This document shows positions 7,509 through 15,513 of a DNA stretch of 64,000 nt, piece after piece. The stretch spans positions 1 through 64,000 of the forward strand of contig CALVUF010000006.1 in assembly GCA_944363525.1 (NCBI GenBank), written 5' to 3'. Position 1 is the stretch's first letter. Every line of letters starts with the position of its first letter. This stretch comes from an uncultured Bacilli bacterium. GTDB lineage: Bacteria; Bacillota_I; Bacilli_A; RFN20; CAG-826. The notes below the pieces were generated by a model. It made no database searches, had not been told where the DNA came from, and saw nothing but the letters and a program-made list of their open reading frames with translations. The position numbers and the translations under genes were made by a program.

Positions 7509-8390
7509 TCAATACCTCCCTTTTTTGCGATTCCGTCTCGCTTTGACGTTGTTATAGACGGTGATGAGGACGACAATGAGGAAAACGAATAAGAAGATCA
7601 GGGTGGTCAAGGCCCGCATCTCCGGTGGGACCGGCCCTTTCTTGATTTTAGCCTGAACCAGAGTCGAAAGGGTATCGATCGTCTTCTCGCCCGACAATAA
7701 CCCCGCGCCTCGAGTGAAGGCGGTGACGATGAAATCATCGAGCGATAAGGTGATGGCGAGTAAGGCCCCCGAGCCAACCCCGGGCATGATCTCGGGCAGC
7801 ACCGCCTTGAAGATGGCTTTCCCCTGCGAGCAACCAAGATCAAGGGCCGCTTCATAAATATGGGGATCCATCTGAAGCAATTTCGGCTTGACCGAAAGAT
7901 AGACGAAGGGCAGCGACAAGATGACGTGACCGATCAACAAGGTCCAGAAGGAGAAGATATTGGCCCCCATGAATAGATAGGTGCCGCAGAAGACGAACAT
8001 GACGGTCAACGACATCGCGATGACGATCTCGGCGTTGACGACCGGAATCTGGGTCACGATCTCAATGCTGGCCCGGGCTTTCTTCGAGGCATAGAAAGTC
8101 CCAATGGCCCCGCAGGTGCCGAGCACCACCGAGATGGCGGAAGAAGACAAAGCCAAGATAATGGTATTGCCAAGGGCCGTCATGATCTCCTCGTCCTGGA
8201 ACAAAGCCCCATACAGATCAAACGAGAAACCGGTCCAGGTCCCGACGTTGGTGGCGTTGGTAAAAGAATAAGCGATCAGCACCAAGATTGGCACATACAT
8301 CAAGATGAGGATGAAGAAGATGACGAAGAGGCCAATTGACTTGAAGGCCACGTCCTTGCGCTTATTGCGCGCGATGGCGTCATTCACCAT
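7509..8390 (-). CDS. potC: Polyamine ABC transporter permease, PotC-like
   Basis: An inner-membrane permease of 293 residues with six predicted membrane segments. The EAA loop reads YEAALDLGCSQGKAIFKAVL, the site where PotA docks. ATG 8390 is preceded by GGAGGGGG. It overlaps the end of potB by 7 nt, and its TGA lies immediately before the potD start, so translation is probably coupled. Confidence 0.92.
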   Translation of the reverse strand: MVNDAIARNKRKDVAFKSIGLFVIFFILILMYVPILVLIAYSFTNATNVGTWTGFSFDLYGALFQDEEIMTALGNTIILALSSSAISVVLGTCGAIGTFYASKKARASIEIVTQIPVVNAEIVIAMSLTVMFVFCGTYLFMGANIFSFWTLLIGHVILSLPFVYLSVKPKLLQMDPHIYEAALDLGCSQGKAIFKAVLPEIMPGVGSGALLAITLSLDDFIVTAFTRGAGLLSGEKTIDTLSTLVQAKIKKGPVPPEMRALTTLIFLFVFLIVVLITVYNNVKARRNRKKGRY

Positions 8391-9223
8391 AAAGTCCCCC
8401 TCCTTTCGCTTTGCTCACCTCTATCGAAATGGCGGCTAACGAGCATCGAGATGCCGACGAGAATCAGCATCACGAAGGCCATGAACGAGCCTTCGTTCCA
8501 TTGGGATTGGCTGAAATTGAGATAAATGATGTTGCCGAATAAGGTGATCTTCCCTTCCGATAAAGTATCGGAGATGACGTAACTTGATAAAGTCGGCATG
8601 AACACCATCTCGGAGGCCGAGACGATGCCCGGCAGCGATTGGGGAAGCGTATTGTGCAAGAACACGTTGAAGGAATTAGCCCCGAGGTCGGAGGCGGCTT
8701 CTAATTGGCTCTTATCGAGCTTGATCATGGTGGTATATAACGGCAATATGGTGAAAGGCAAGTAGTTATAGACCATGCCGATCATAGTCGCTAAATAAGG
8801 GTGGTTGCCCCCGTTGATCCCCATCCAGGACAAGACGTCGCGGGTCGCCCCGGTCCGCAGGACGAAGTTAATCCACATCGGCATGATGAAGAGCAAGACC
8901 AAGATCTTGTTCTTATTGACCTTGCTATTGGCTAATAGATAAGCCACTGGATAACCAATAAGCAAACAGATGATGGTATTGAGCATCCCGACGAATAAGG
9001 AGACGACGAGGATGTTGATCTTAGTTGGGGAGGTAAAGAAACTCGTAAAGGCGTCGAAGCTGAAATAGAGGGCCCCATCCTCAGTCGAGCCGGTGAAGGC
9101 ATAGACCAAGATGATGAAGATCGGGATGATGACAAAGAGGATTAAGAAGACCGAATAAGGGATGCAGAGGTACTTCCGCTTAAAAGAGAAGAACCGCTTG
9201 GTCTTAGAATAAGCGCGCGCCAT
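8384..9223 (-). CDS. potB: Polyamine ABC transporter permease, PotB-like
   Basis: A permease of 279 residues with six membrane segments, forming the channel with PotC. The EAA-type loop LEAASDLGANSFNVFLHNTL is clear. ATG 9223 follows the potA stop by one nucleotide (TAAAATG), with GAGGG upstream inside potA. Second gene of the operon. Confidence 0.92.
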   Translation of the reverse strand: MARAYSKTKRFFSFKRKYLCIPYSVFLILFVIIPIFIILVYAFTGSTEDGALYFSFDAFTSFFTSPTKINILVVSLFVGMLNTIICLLIGYPVAYLLANSKVNKNKILVLLFIMPMWINFVLRTGATRDVLSWMGINGGNHPYLATMIGMVYNYLPFTILPLYTTMIKLDKSQLEAASDLGANSFNVFLHNTLPQSLPGIVSASEMVFMPTLSSYVISDTLSEGKITLFGNIIYLNFSQSQWNEGSFMAFVMLILVGISMLVSRHFDRGEQSERRGTLW

Positions 9224-9224
9224 T

Positions 9225-10748
9225 TTATTCCCTCGCTAGCTCCTCAATCGGGGTTTTAAGCCGGAGCTTGATGTCTTCTTTTTCGACCGCGACCGAGACG
9301 ATATCGTTCTCGTTCCAAGTGAAGGGGGAGTTGACGACATAATCCTCCTCATCATCGGTCCGGACGATGTATTGATAATGGTCGCCGATCCACACCGATT
9401 GGATAATGGTGCCCTGGGCTTGCCCTTTGGATAAATCATCGCTCAGTTCGATCTTGTCGAGGTCGATCTCCGCCACCACTTCGGCATCATTGAGGTCGTA
9501 ATGCTTGCCATTGGGCCCGATGAGGATGGTGCTGCCCTCATCTTCAAGGTGGGAGCCAGGTAAAAGCTTGGTCAAATCGGCATCGAAAGGATCTTCGCCA
9601 ATGACTACTTGGCCATTCGAGTTGATATAGGCGTCGGTATATTGGTTGACCGAGAGTTCCTTATGCATGATCTGGATATTCTCTTTCTCGACCACGATTC
9701 CGACTTTGGCCCCGACTTCATGATCATGGGTGTCGCGGCAAAGAACTTCGTTCTTGCCGACGTTGACGATGAATTCGTAATGAACCCCTTTAAAGATCTT
9801 GCTCGAAATCACCCCAACCGTCGTCCCTTTCTCGGGTTCGACCATCAAGACATCTTCCGGCCGAACGACGATGTCGACTTTCTCGTTGAGGGGGAAGTCA
9901 TCGACGCAATCCCAGTTGGCCCCGATGAAACGGACTTTCTTTTTCCCGATCATGGTGCCGTTATAAATATTCGATTCCCCGATGAAGTCGGCGACGAAGG
10001 CATTGATCGGCTCGTTGTATATTTCCTCCGGGGTCCCGACTTGCTGGATGACCCCATCTTTCATGACCACGATCCGATCGGACATGGTGAGGGCCTCTTC
10101 CTGGTCATGGGTGACGTAGAAGAAAGTGATGCCGAGCTTCTTATGCATTTGCTTGAGCTCGATCTGCATGTCTTTCCGCATCTTATGGTCTAAGGCCGAC
10201 AAAGGCTCATCAAGCAATAAGACCTTCGGTTCATTGACGATGGCTCGGGCGATGGCGACCCGTTGTTGCTGACCACCGGAAAGAGTCGAGACGTCCCGGT
10301 CCTCCATCTCGTCGAGGTCGACGATCGAAAGGGCCCGGCTGACCTTGGCATCGATCTCTTTGATCGAGAGGTGCTTCATTTTGATTTTCTTGTTGCCTTT
10401 CCGGTCAGTGACTTCGACCGGGACCTTCTTCATCTTCAGCCCAAAGGCGACGTTGTCATAGACGTCAAGATGGGCAAAGAGGGCATAATGCTGAAACACC
10501 GTGTTGACCGGACGTTTATACGGCGGAAGGTAAGAGATGTCCTCCCCGTTGAGCAAGATTTTGCCTTCACTTGGCAGCTCAAAGCCGGCGATCATTCGTA
10601 AGGTCGTCGTCTTACCGCACCCCGAGGGGCCTAAGATGGTGATGAATTCGCCTGGTTTGACGTCTAAATTAAAATCCTCGACGACGGTGGTTCCATCGAA
10701 GATCTTTTTGACGTGCGACAGGCTGATGATGGCCGAGTTCTGCTCCAT
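9225..10748 (-). CDS. potA: Polyamine ABC transporter ATPase, PotA-like, extended
   Basis: The ATPase that drives polyamine import. Walker A GPSGCGKTT is at residues 40-48, signature LSGGQ at 156-160 and Walker B LLLDEP at 177-182. At 507 residues it exceeds the family norm (~370). One addition is a basic stretch near 112-128 in the helical subdomain. The other is a long C-terminal region in which a TOBE-like pattern seems to occur twice (around IVVRPEDVLMVEP and again near the end, IVSVAVEKEDIKL). First gene of the operon. The 5' leader contains a CCCCG...CGGGG inverted repeat (about 10768-10795). No regulator is adjacent. Confidence 0.92.
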   Translation of the reverse strand: MEQNSAIISLSHVKKIFDGTTVVEDFNLDVKPGEFITILGPSGCGKTTTLRMIAGFELPSEGKILLNGEDISYLPPYKRPVNTVFQHYALFAHLDVYDNVAFGLKMKKVPVEVTDRKGNKKIKMKHLSIKEIDAKVSRALSIVDLDEMEDRDVSTLSGGQQQRVAIARAIVNEPKVLLLDEPLSALDHKMRKDMQIELKQMHKKLGITFFYVTHDQEEALTMSDRIVVMKDGVIQQVGTPEEIYNEPINAFVADFIGESNIYNGTMIGKKKVRFIGANWDCVDDFPLNEKVDIVVRPEDVLMVEPEKGTTVGVISSKIFKGVHYEFIVNVGKNEVLCRDTHDHEVGAKVGIVVEKENIQIMHKELSVNQYTDAYINSNGQVVIGEDPFDADLTKLLPGSHLEDEGSTILIGPNGKHYDLNDAEVVAEIDLDKIELSDDLSKGQAQGTIIQSVWIGDHYQYIVRTDDEEDYVVNSPFTWNENDIVSVAVEKEDIKLRLKTPIEELARE

Positions 10749-10910
10749 AACCCTTCCTCCCGAACCCCGAGTGGATTGACTTGCTTCCCGGGGTCTATTT
10801 TGACGGGGGGTATAATAGAGGCAACCCCCTTAAAAATAAACAAAAATTTTCATAACTTTTCCGCCTCGAATTCGGCGAAGAAAATTTTAGCCCATAAAAT
10901 GGCGGTTTTT

Positions 10911-10937
10911 CTTCGATTAGACCTAGAAAAATCGAAG
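10911..10937. repeat. Inverted repeat in potA/lipoprotein intergenic region
   Basis: CTTCGATT (10911-10918) and AATCGAAG (10930-10937) form a dyad with an 11-nt centre, in the 265-bp divergent gap between potA and the lipoprotein gene at 11014. The gap is otherwise AT-rich with no coding frame. Confidence 0.5.
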
Positions 10938-11013
10938 GTAAAATTAAGCTATTTTTTTGCCTTCGCGCGCCAGGGTGAAACTCAACGGCTTTTATGCTAA
11001 GATTCCTCCCGTT

Positions 11014-12156
11014 ATGAAAAAGGCTTTTTTCGTCTTCCCCCTCACCCTACTCCCCCTATGCGCCTGCGGGCCGATCGATGAGTTCAACAAGGTCGATTTG
11101 GCTTATGGGACGCTGATAGGGATGAGTGAGGAGATAAAGGGGACCAGCCATATGAAGCAGATCGACTATCCGACCCTCCGGTCCATGGTGTTGGAGAAGC
11201 AATCGTTTTTGCTGATGGTCCATAACGATGGGGGCATCGGCTGCAGTTGCTACGCCGATTGGCATGACGATGTCTTAGTCCCTTATTTAAAAGAGCATAA
11301 CCTCCTTCTATATTGGATTGACTACAACGACATCGTCGAGGAAGAGGACTATGGGTTGGAACTAGTGTCCAACCATGAGACCTTAGCCATCTTCGACGAA
11401 GGCGAACTCGCCTATCAGCATGATAACGTCGATCAGGAATCGGATTGGGTGACTTCGCGAGCCGTCTTCAGCGAATGGATGGACGCCCGGATCAACTATC
11501 CGAAGATGATCTATATCGATAAGGCCATCCTCGATGAAAAGCTCTCCTCTAGCATGGAGTTCACCCTCCTTTTCACCCAATCCGGATGCCCCGACTGCGG
11601 TTACCTCGAATCCCATTTCTTAAAGCAATACTTCATCGATAATAGAGATACCGATTACCTCTATGTCCTCGACACCGTCCAAGAGGGGGTTCGATTGCTA
11701 AACGGGGTCGCCGGGAATAACGATGAAGACGCGAGCGAAGCAGAAAAGGCCGCCTATGCCCAATGGGTCGAATTCAAGAAGGATTACCACCTTTCGGCCG
11801 AATCGATTGAGCAACCCGGCTATAAAGAAGGGTTCGTTCCGACTATCTTCCATTATGATGTCCAAGGGGAAGTTGATGGGGCCGGGGTCTTCTATAACGA
11901 CACGATTGATGAAGCAACCTGGAAACTAACCGATACCTATTGGACCAGCGATAAACTGGACCAGCCCTACTTCACCTATATTAACGATGCTAAAATCGAT
12001 ACCTTGATGGATAACGTCACCTTCAAGGCACCAGAAACACCCATCAGCGGAGCCGCGAACATCCGTGAGTACAAGCATGAGTTATTGGCCCCTTACCACG
12101 AAAAGTACGCCAAAGCCTTGCTCGATTGGTCGATTGGAAATCAGAAAGAGCAATAA
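11014..12156 (+). CDS. Lipoprotein with thioredoxin-like Cys motifs
   Basis: A 380-residue lipoprotein: MKKAFFVFPLTLLPLCACG has a lipobox with the acylated Cys near residue 18. Two regions look thioredoxin-fold related: SFLLMVHNDGGIGCSC followed by YADWHDDVLVPYLKEHN, and later FTLLFTQSGCPDCGYLESHF with a CPDC motif. A surface redox role is therefore possible, but the family is not one I can name. The frame is open further upstream to 10957, but the signal peptide fixes the start at ATG 11014. It stands alone, divergent from potA, and is followed by its own terminator. Confidence 0.75.
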   Translation: MKKAFFVFPLTLLPLCACGPIDEFNKVDLAYGTLIGMSEEIKGTSHMKQIDYPTLRSMVLEKQSFLLMVHNDGGIGCSCYADWHDDVLVPYLKEHNLLLYWIDYNDIVEEEDYGLELVSNHETLAIFDEGELAYQHDNVDQESDWVTSRAVFSEWMDARINYPKMIYIDKAILDEKLSSSMEFTLLFTQSGCPDCGYLESHFLKQYFIDNRDTDYLYVLDTVQEGVRLLNGVAGNNDEDASEAEKAAYAQWVEFKKDYHLSAESIEQPGYKEGFVPTIFHYDVQGEVDGAGVFYNDTIDEATWKLTDTYWTSDKLDQPYFTYINDAKIDTLMDNVTFKAPETPISGAANIREYKHELLAPYHEKYAKALLDWSIGNQKEQ

Positions 12157-12159
12157 GGT

Positions 12160-12193
12160 TCTGCGGGGATAACCCTCCGGGCAGATCTTTTTT
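12160..12193 (+). terminator. Terminator of lipoprotein gene
   Basis: TCTGC...GCAGA with an inner GGG/CCC pairing, followed by TCTTTTTT, begins 3 nt after the stop at 12156. Confidence 0.7.
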
Positions 12194-12196
12194 CAA

Positions 12197-12227
12197 TGCA
12201 AAAGCCCCTCGGCGGACCGAAGGGCTT
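12197..12227 (-). terminator. Terminator of surface-protein gene
   Basis: An 11-bp stem (AAGCCCTTCGG/CCGAGGGGCTT on the minus strand, one mismatch) is followed by TTTGC. It serves the gene ending at 12245. Confidence 0.8.
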
Positions 12228-12244
12228 AATAATTTCCTTATCGC

Positions 12245-14824
12245 TTAGCGCGACCGGATTTTGCGGCGACTGATAGCGTAGCCAATCATGGCAGCGCAGG
12301 CAGCCAAACTCAAGCAGCTGATGGCGATTAAGGCCGGATTATCCATCCCCGTCGCCTTGTTGCCAAGAGAATGGGTGCTGATGCCATTGGCCCCGACTTC
12401 GAAGGCCTCGCCGTTGGCGATAGCCCAGGCTTGCAGACGGGCCAAGATACCGGTGGTATCGGCGGCTAAAGCATCGACGATGCCATCCCATTCGCCTTGG
12501 AGAGCCGCTTTGGCTTTAGCGTAATAGCCATTCTCACCACGACAAGCACCGGTGTCGGAACCATCGAGTTCCTCATTCCAGCGGAGATAACGGATGGCGA
12601 AGGCTTCAAGGCTTTGTTCTGGAGTAATCGCTTTCAGATCCTCGATATAAAGGCTGGCTTTGGTGTAATCTCCGCTTTGAGCATAGTTTTTAATGGCGGT
12701 CCCGCTATCGTTCAGGCCAAGATAACGGGTTCCGTTTTTAACGGTGAAGGCGCCATCGGAAACTGAAACGTCCCAATAAGCAGGAGAATCTTTTAAAGAA
12801 AGATTGGCAGAAGAGGAAGAGACGGGGGCAAGATATTTTCCGTCGTTAGTGGCAAATGCATAGCCGCTAGACGAAACAATAACGGTGAAGACGGTTATTT
12901 CTTTGGCGCTCGATAAAGAGGAGGGATCGGAAGACGAAGCGCTGCTTTCAACTAAATCGATTTGATCATCAGCAAAGCAGCCTAGTTTATCCGAACTACC
13001 AAATACGATTTTCGCCCCATTAACTAACTGCCCGATTGAACTAGCAAGCGAATAATAAGTGGGTTCAGAAATAGTAATGGTTAAAGTGGCGGAAACCGTG
13101 CCGGAGGTGAAGGTAACCACCACCGGCTCTTCAGTTACAGCCAAAGCATAAACCTCAACAGAAACCGTGCCGGTGGATGTGGTAATTTCACTGGGAGAAA
13201 GCTCTACCATGCAGAAACCCTCATCAAGATCGCTGCTAACAAATTGAATGCCAGAAGTTAAATCAACATTCGCGTAATCCAAATCAACGGATACGATATC
13301 ATCGACGAGCAAGTCGAGATTACTGGTCGATAAAGCAAGTGACGGCTCAGTCGAAATGTTATAAGCAACGACGATTTCGCTGATTTGAACAGATCCACTA
13401 GCGGTAATAGCAAAGTAGGAATACCCCCCAACTTGGTCAACGACAGCGGTTTCTTCGGAAGTGTCATTGGAAAGCGTTGCCACTAGCTGATCTTCGGATA
13501 ACCCATTGGTAGTAAGCGGAGAATTAGACGCATATACATAAAGCTGTCTGGTTCCGGAACCACTCTTCCAAGAAATAGAAAGCGAAGAAAGCGGGCCCGG
13601 AGTCATGCCAGTTGATGCAATTCCATGGTTTGTGCCACTAACATCTTTGTTGTTAATTTGAAACGAGTTACCTTGCTTGCAAGCGGCGCCAATATAAGTG
13701 CCATTCTCGAAAGGCTTGTTGAAAATGCTATATGAATTCGACAATTCCAACGAATCGGCATTAATAATATCAGTAGAAATAGCAAGGATTTCCGGAATCT
13801 CGATTACGACGCTTTTGCCTTTGTAAGTAGCGGTAATCGAAGTATCGTTCGCAGAAAGAGTCTCTTTGTCAAACGAAATCAGGGACAAATCGGTTATTTC
13901 GGTTTTACCAGCGTTTTCGTATTTGGCAAAAAACCGAAGGCCTTCGGCATTAAACGGCTCGCCAGCAACCTGAGAAACGACTGTCCCCTCGACATAGAAA
14001 TCGATGAGAGTATCCTCATTGATTTCAAGATAAATACTGTCTTTAACGCTATCGTTAGTAATGGAATAAGCTGTGACAAACGCAGCGCCGGGCTTATTCG
14101 CGGTTAATAAACCGGTCTCAGAATCAATAGTCGCGCAATCCACAGGTTCGGCATCTTCGAGTTTCCAAGCAACGTCAGAAATCGCCTCTTCAGGCAAAAC
14201 ATCTGCAGTGAACTGATAATCAGTTCGCTCGTAAATAGAGAGCACATCGTCTGAAGCAATATCGATGATCTCGGCCGGAACTACAGGTTCAACCATCTCG
14301 TAATAAATTGTAAAACTGGTTATCCTCCATTGGCTTCCCGGATCGATGCAAAGTTCAGTAAGATTATCACTTGTGGTTGTAAGATAAGTAACCGATTTAT
14401 CAGAACTTAACGAAAGGGTATAATCTGTGCCGCTCGACGTGGTCCAAATATTATCACCATCATTAGTGAACTCTATCTTGCTAATGGTGTAATCAAGACC
14501 ATCTTTAACGGAGATTGAAAGAAAACTTCCTTTATAAATTCTCCACTGAGGATCATCATCAATATCACGCAAATCGATGGTAGACGTCCCTTTTTGAATC
14601 TTAATGTCGAAGTTCGAAACGCCGTTATAAGTACCGATGGTTTTGTCACTATTAACATCAATCGTAGCGCCGGTACAAACGATTTTTTCGCTCTCTTCAG
14701 CAGCCGCTACCTCGGTTGCCCTATTGTCCACGCTGTCGACGATGGCTTTACCGCCAACTATCATCCCGAAAGAGGTGGCCGCTCCTAGGATGCAAAGTAG
14801 CAATCGCTTGCTTACTTTTCCCAT
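12245..14824 (-). CDS. Large membrane-anchored surface protein with Ig-like domain
   Basis: An 859-residue exported protein. The N-terminal signal peptide includes RLLLCILGAATSFGMIVGG. A bacterial Ig-like (BIG_2-type) domain is suggested around residues 185-270, where DVAWKLEDAEPVDCATIDSE and LLTANKPGAAFVTAYS follow the usual pattern. Ser/Thr-rich beta modules follow, and a Cys-containing module (GACRGENGYYAKAKAAL) is shared with the protein at 15514-17229. A C-terminal membrane segment and RRKIRSR tail anchor it; no LPXTG motif is present. The DNA is more AT-rich than average. The leader has a hairpin just before the ribosome site, shared with the other surface gene. Role is likely adhesion or glycan binding, by inference only. 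Confidence 0.7.
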   Translation of the reverse strand: MGKVSKRLLLCILGAATSFGMIVGGKAIVDSVDNRATEVAAAEESEKIVCTGATIDVNSDKTIGTYNGVSNFDIKIQKGTSTIDLRDIDDDPQWRIYKGSFLSISVKDGLDYTISKIEFTNDGDNIWTTSSGTDYTLSLSSDKSVTYLTTTSDNLTELCIDPGSQWRITSFTIYYEMVEPVVPAEIIDIASDDVLSIYERTDYQFTADVLPEEAISDVAWKLEDAEPVDCATIDSETGLLTANKPGAAFVTAYSITNDSVKDSIYLEINEDTLIDFYVEGTVVSQVAGEPFNAEGLRFFAKYENAGKTEITDLSLISFDKETLSANDTSITATYKGKSVVIEIPEILAISTDIINADSLELSNSYSIFNKPFENGTYIGAACKQGNSFQINNKDVSGTNHGIASTGMTPGPLSSLSISWKSGSGTRQLYVYASNSPLTTNGLSEDQLVATLSNDTSEETAVVDQVGGYSYFAITASGSVQISEIVVAYNISTEPSLALSTSNLDLLVDDIVSVDLDYANVDLTSGIQFVSSDLDEGFCMVELSPSEITTSTGTVSVEVYALAVTEEPVVVTFTSGTVSATLTITISEPTYYSLASSIGQLVNGAKIVFGSSDKLGCFADDQIDLVESSASSSDPSSLSSAKEITVFTVIVSSSGYAFATNDGKYLAPVSSSSANLSLKDSPAYWDVSVSDGAFTVKNGTRYLGLNDSGTAIKNYAQSGDYTKASLYIEDLKAITPEQSLEAFAIRYLRWNEELDGSDTGACRGENGYYAKAKAALQGEWDGIVDALAADTTGILARLQAWAIANGEAFEVGANGISTHSLGNKATGMDNPALIAISCLSLAACAAMIGYAISRRKIRSR

Positions 14825-14843
14825 ATTGATTCCCTTCCTTTCA

Positions 14844-14861
14844 TCGGTTCTATATAACCGA
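14844..14861 (-). promoter_or_regulatory. Leader hairpin before surface-protein gene
   Basis: On the minus strand TCGGTT-ATATAG-AACCGA forms a six-pair stem with a six-base loop, directly followed by TGAAAGGAAGGG and the ATG at 14824. The same arrangement with a different stem sequence precedes the gene at 17229. Confidence 0.6.
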
Positions 14862-15433
14862 CTTCAAAGCGGACTAACGCTCAAAAGGTGAAAAGTGCCC
14901 CTATCCCACATCATGACGATTGTGATATTAGGGCTTTTCATTGTTTGCCAGTCCAGGCGTGATGATAGGGGGGGGGTGAATTGTTCACGCAAGACCGAGG
15001 TTATATCGCCACTAATCGCCATACCGGCATTCATTTCCTAAAAACTCATGTGTTAGTCGAAAGAAAATACTTTTTGGGTTCACTCCAGCATTAACAAACA
15101 ATTTACATTGATTAAGGTTTTTCTTGGATAGGCATTGCTACTGGCGGACAGATTAAGGGGCGACAAATCAGCGTTCTGTTAAGCATAAAAACAGAGCAGA
15201 TACAGCTCATCAATTTCATTGCCAAATATTTGACTTATCGATCGTTCCTTTCTTCAAATGAGCAGGCTCAAACAAAGGATCATCAATTGCTGAGAAATCG
15301 CCACTATTTGAGACGCTTTAATGAGCCTTCAACCTTGAATGACAACTCAAATAGTTTTTACTCCAAAGCGTAAAAACTTATGAAAATTCAACACTTTTGA
15401 CGCTGCGGAGTAAAAACTTTCTGGTTCAATCAA

Positions 15434-15465
15434 CCAAAAAAGGCCACCCGGTTAAGGCGGCCTTT
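15434..15465 (-). terminator. Terminator of second surface-protein gene
   Basis: AAAGGCC/GGCCTTT with a 13-nt interior, followed on the minus strand by a T run, lies about 50 nt after the stop of the gene ending at 15514. Confidence 0.75.
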
Positions 15466-15513
15466 GCCCCATCGCCCTAAGGGAAGGCGGAGGGCTATAT
15501 CAAGAAGAGAGTG

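Larger units (their letters stand above)
14825..15513. other. Intergenic region between two surface-protein genes
   Basis: About 690 bp without a convincing gene. It holds the hairpin leader of the 12245-14824 gene, an imperfect inverted repeat at about 14889-14940 (GAAAAG...CTTTTC arms), a run of nine G near 14970, an 86-codon open frame without ATG (15113-15373) that I cannot assign, an inverted repeat TTTTTACTCC/GGAGTAAAAA (15355-15364 and 15407-15416) and the terminator of the next gene. Confidence 0.5.

Noticed and set aside
9609-10193. Long open frame opposite potA
   Set aside because: It is the mirror of a well-conserved ATPase gene on the other strand and has no ribosome site or recognisable product.
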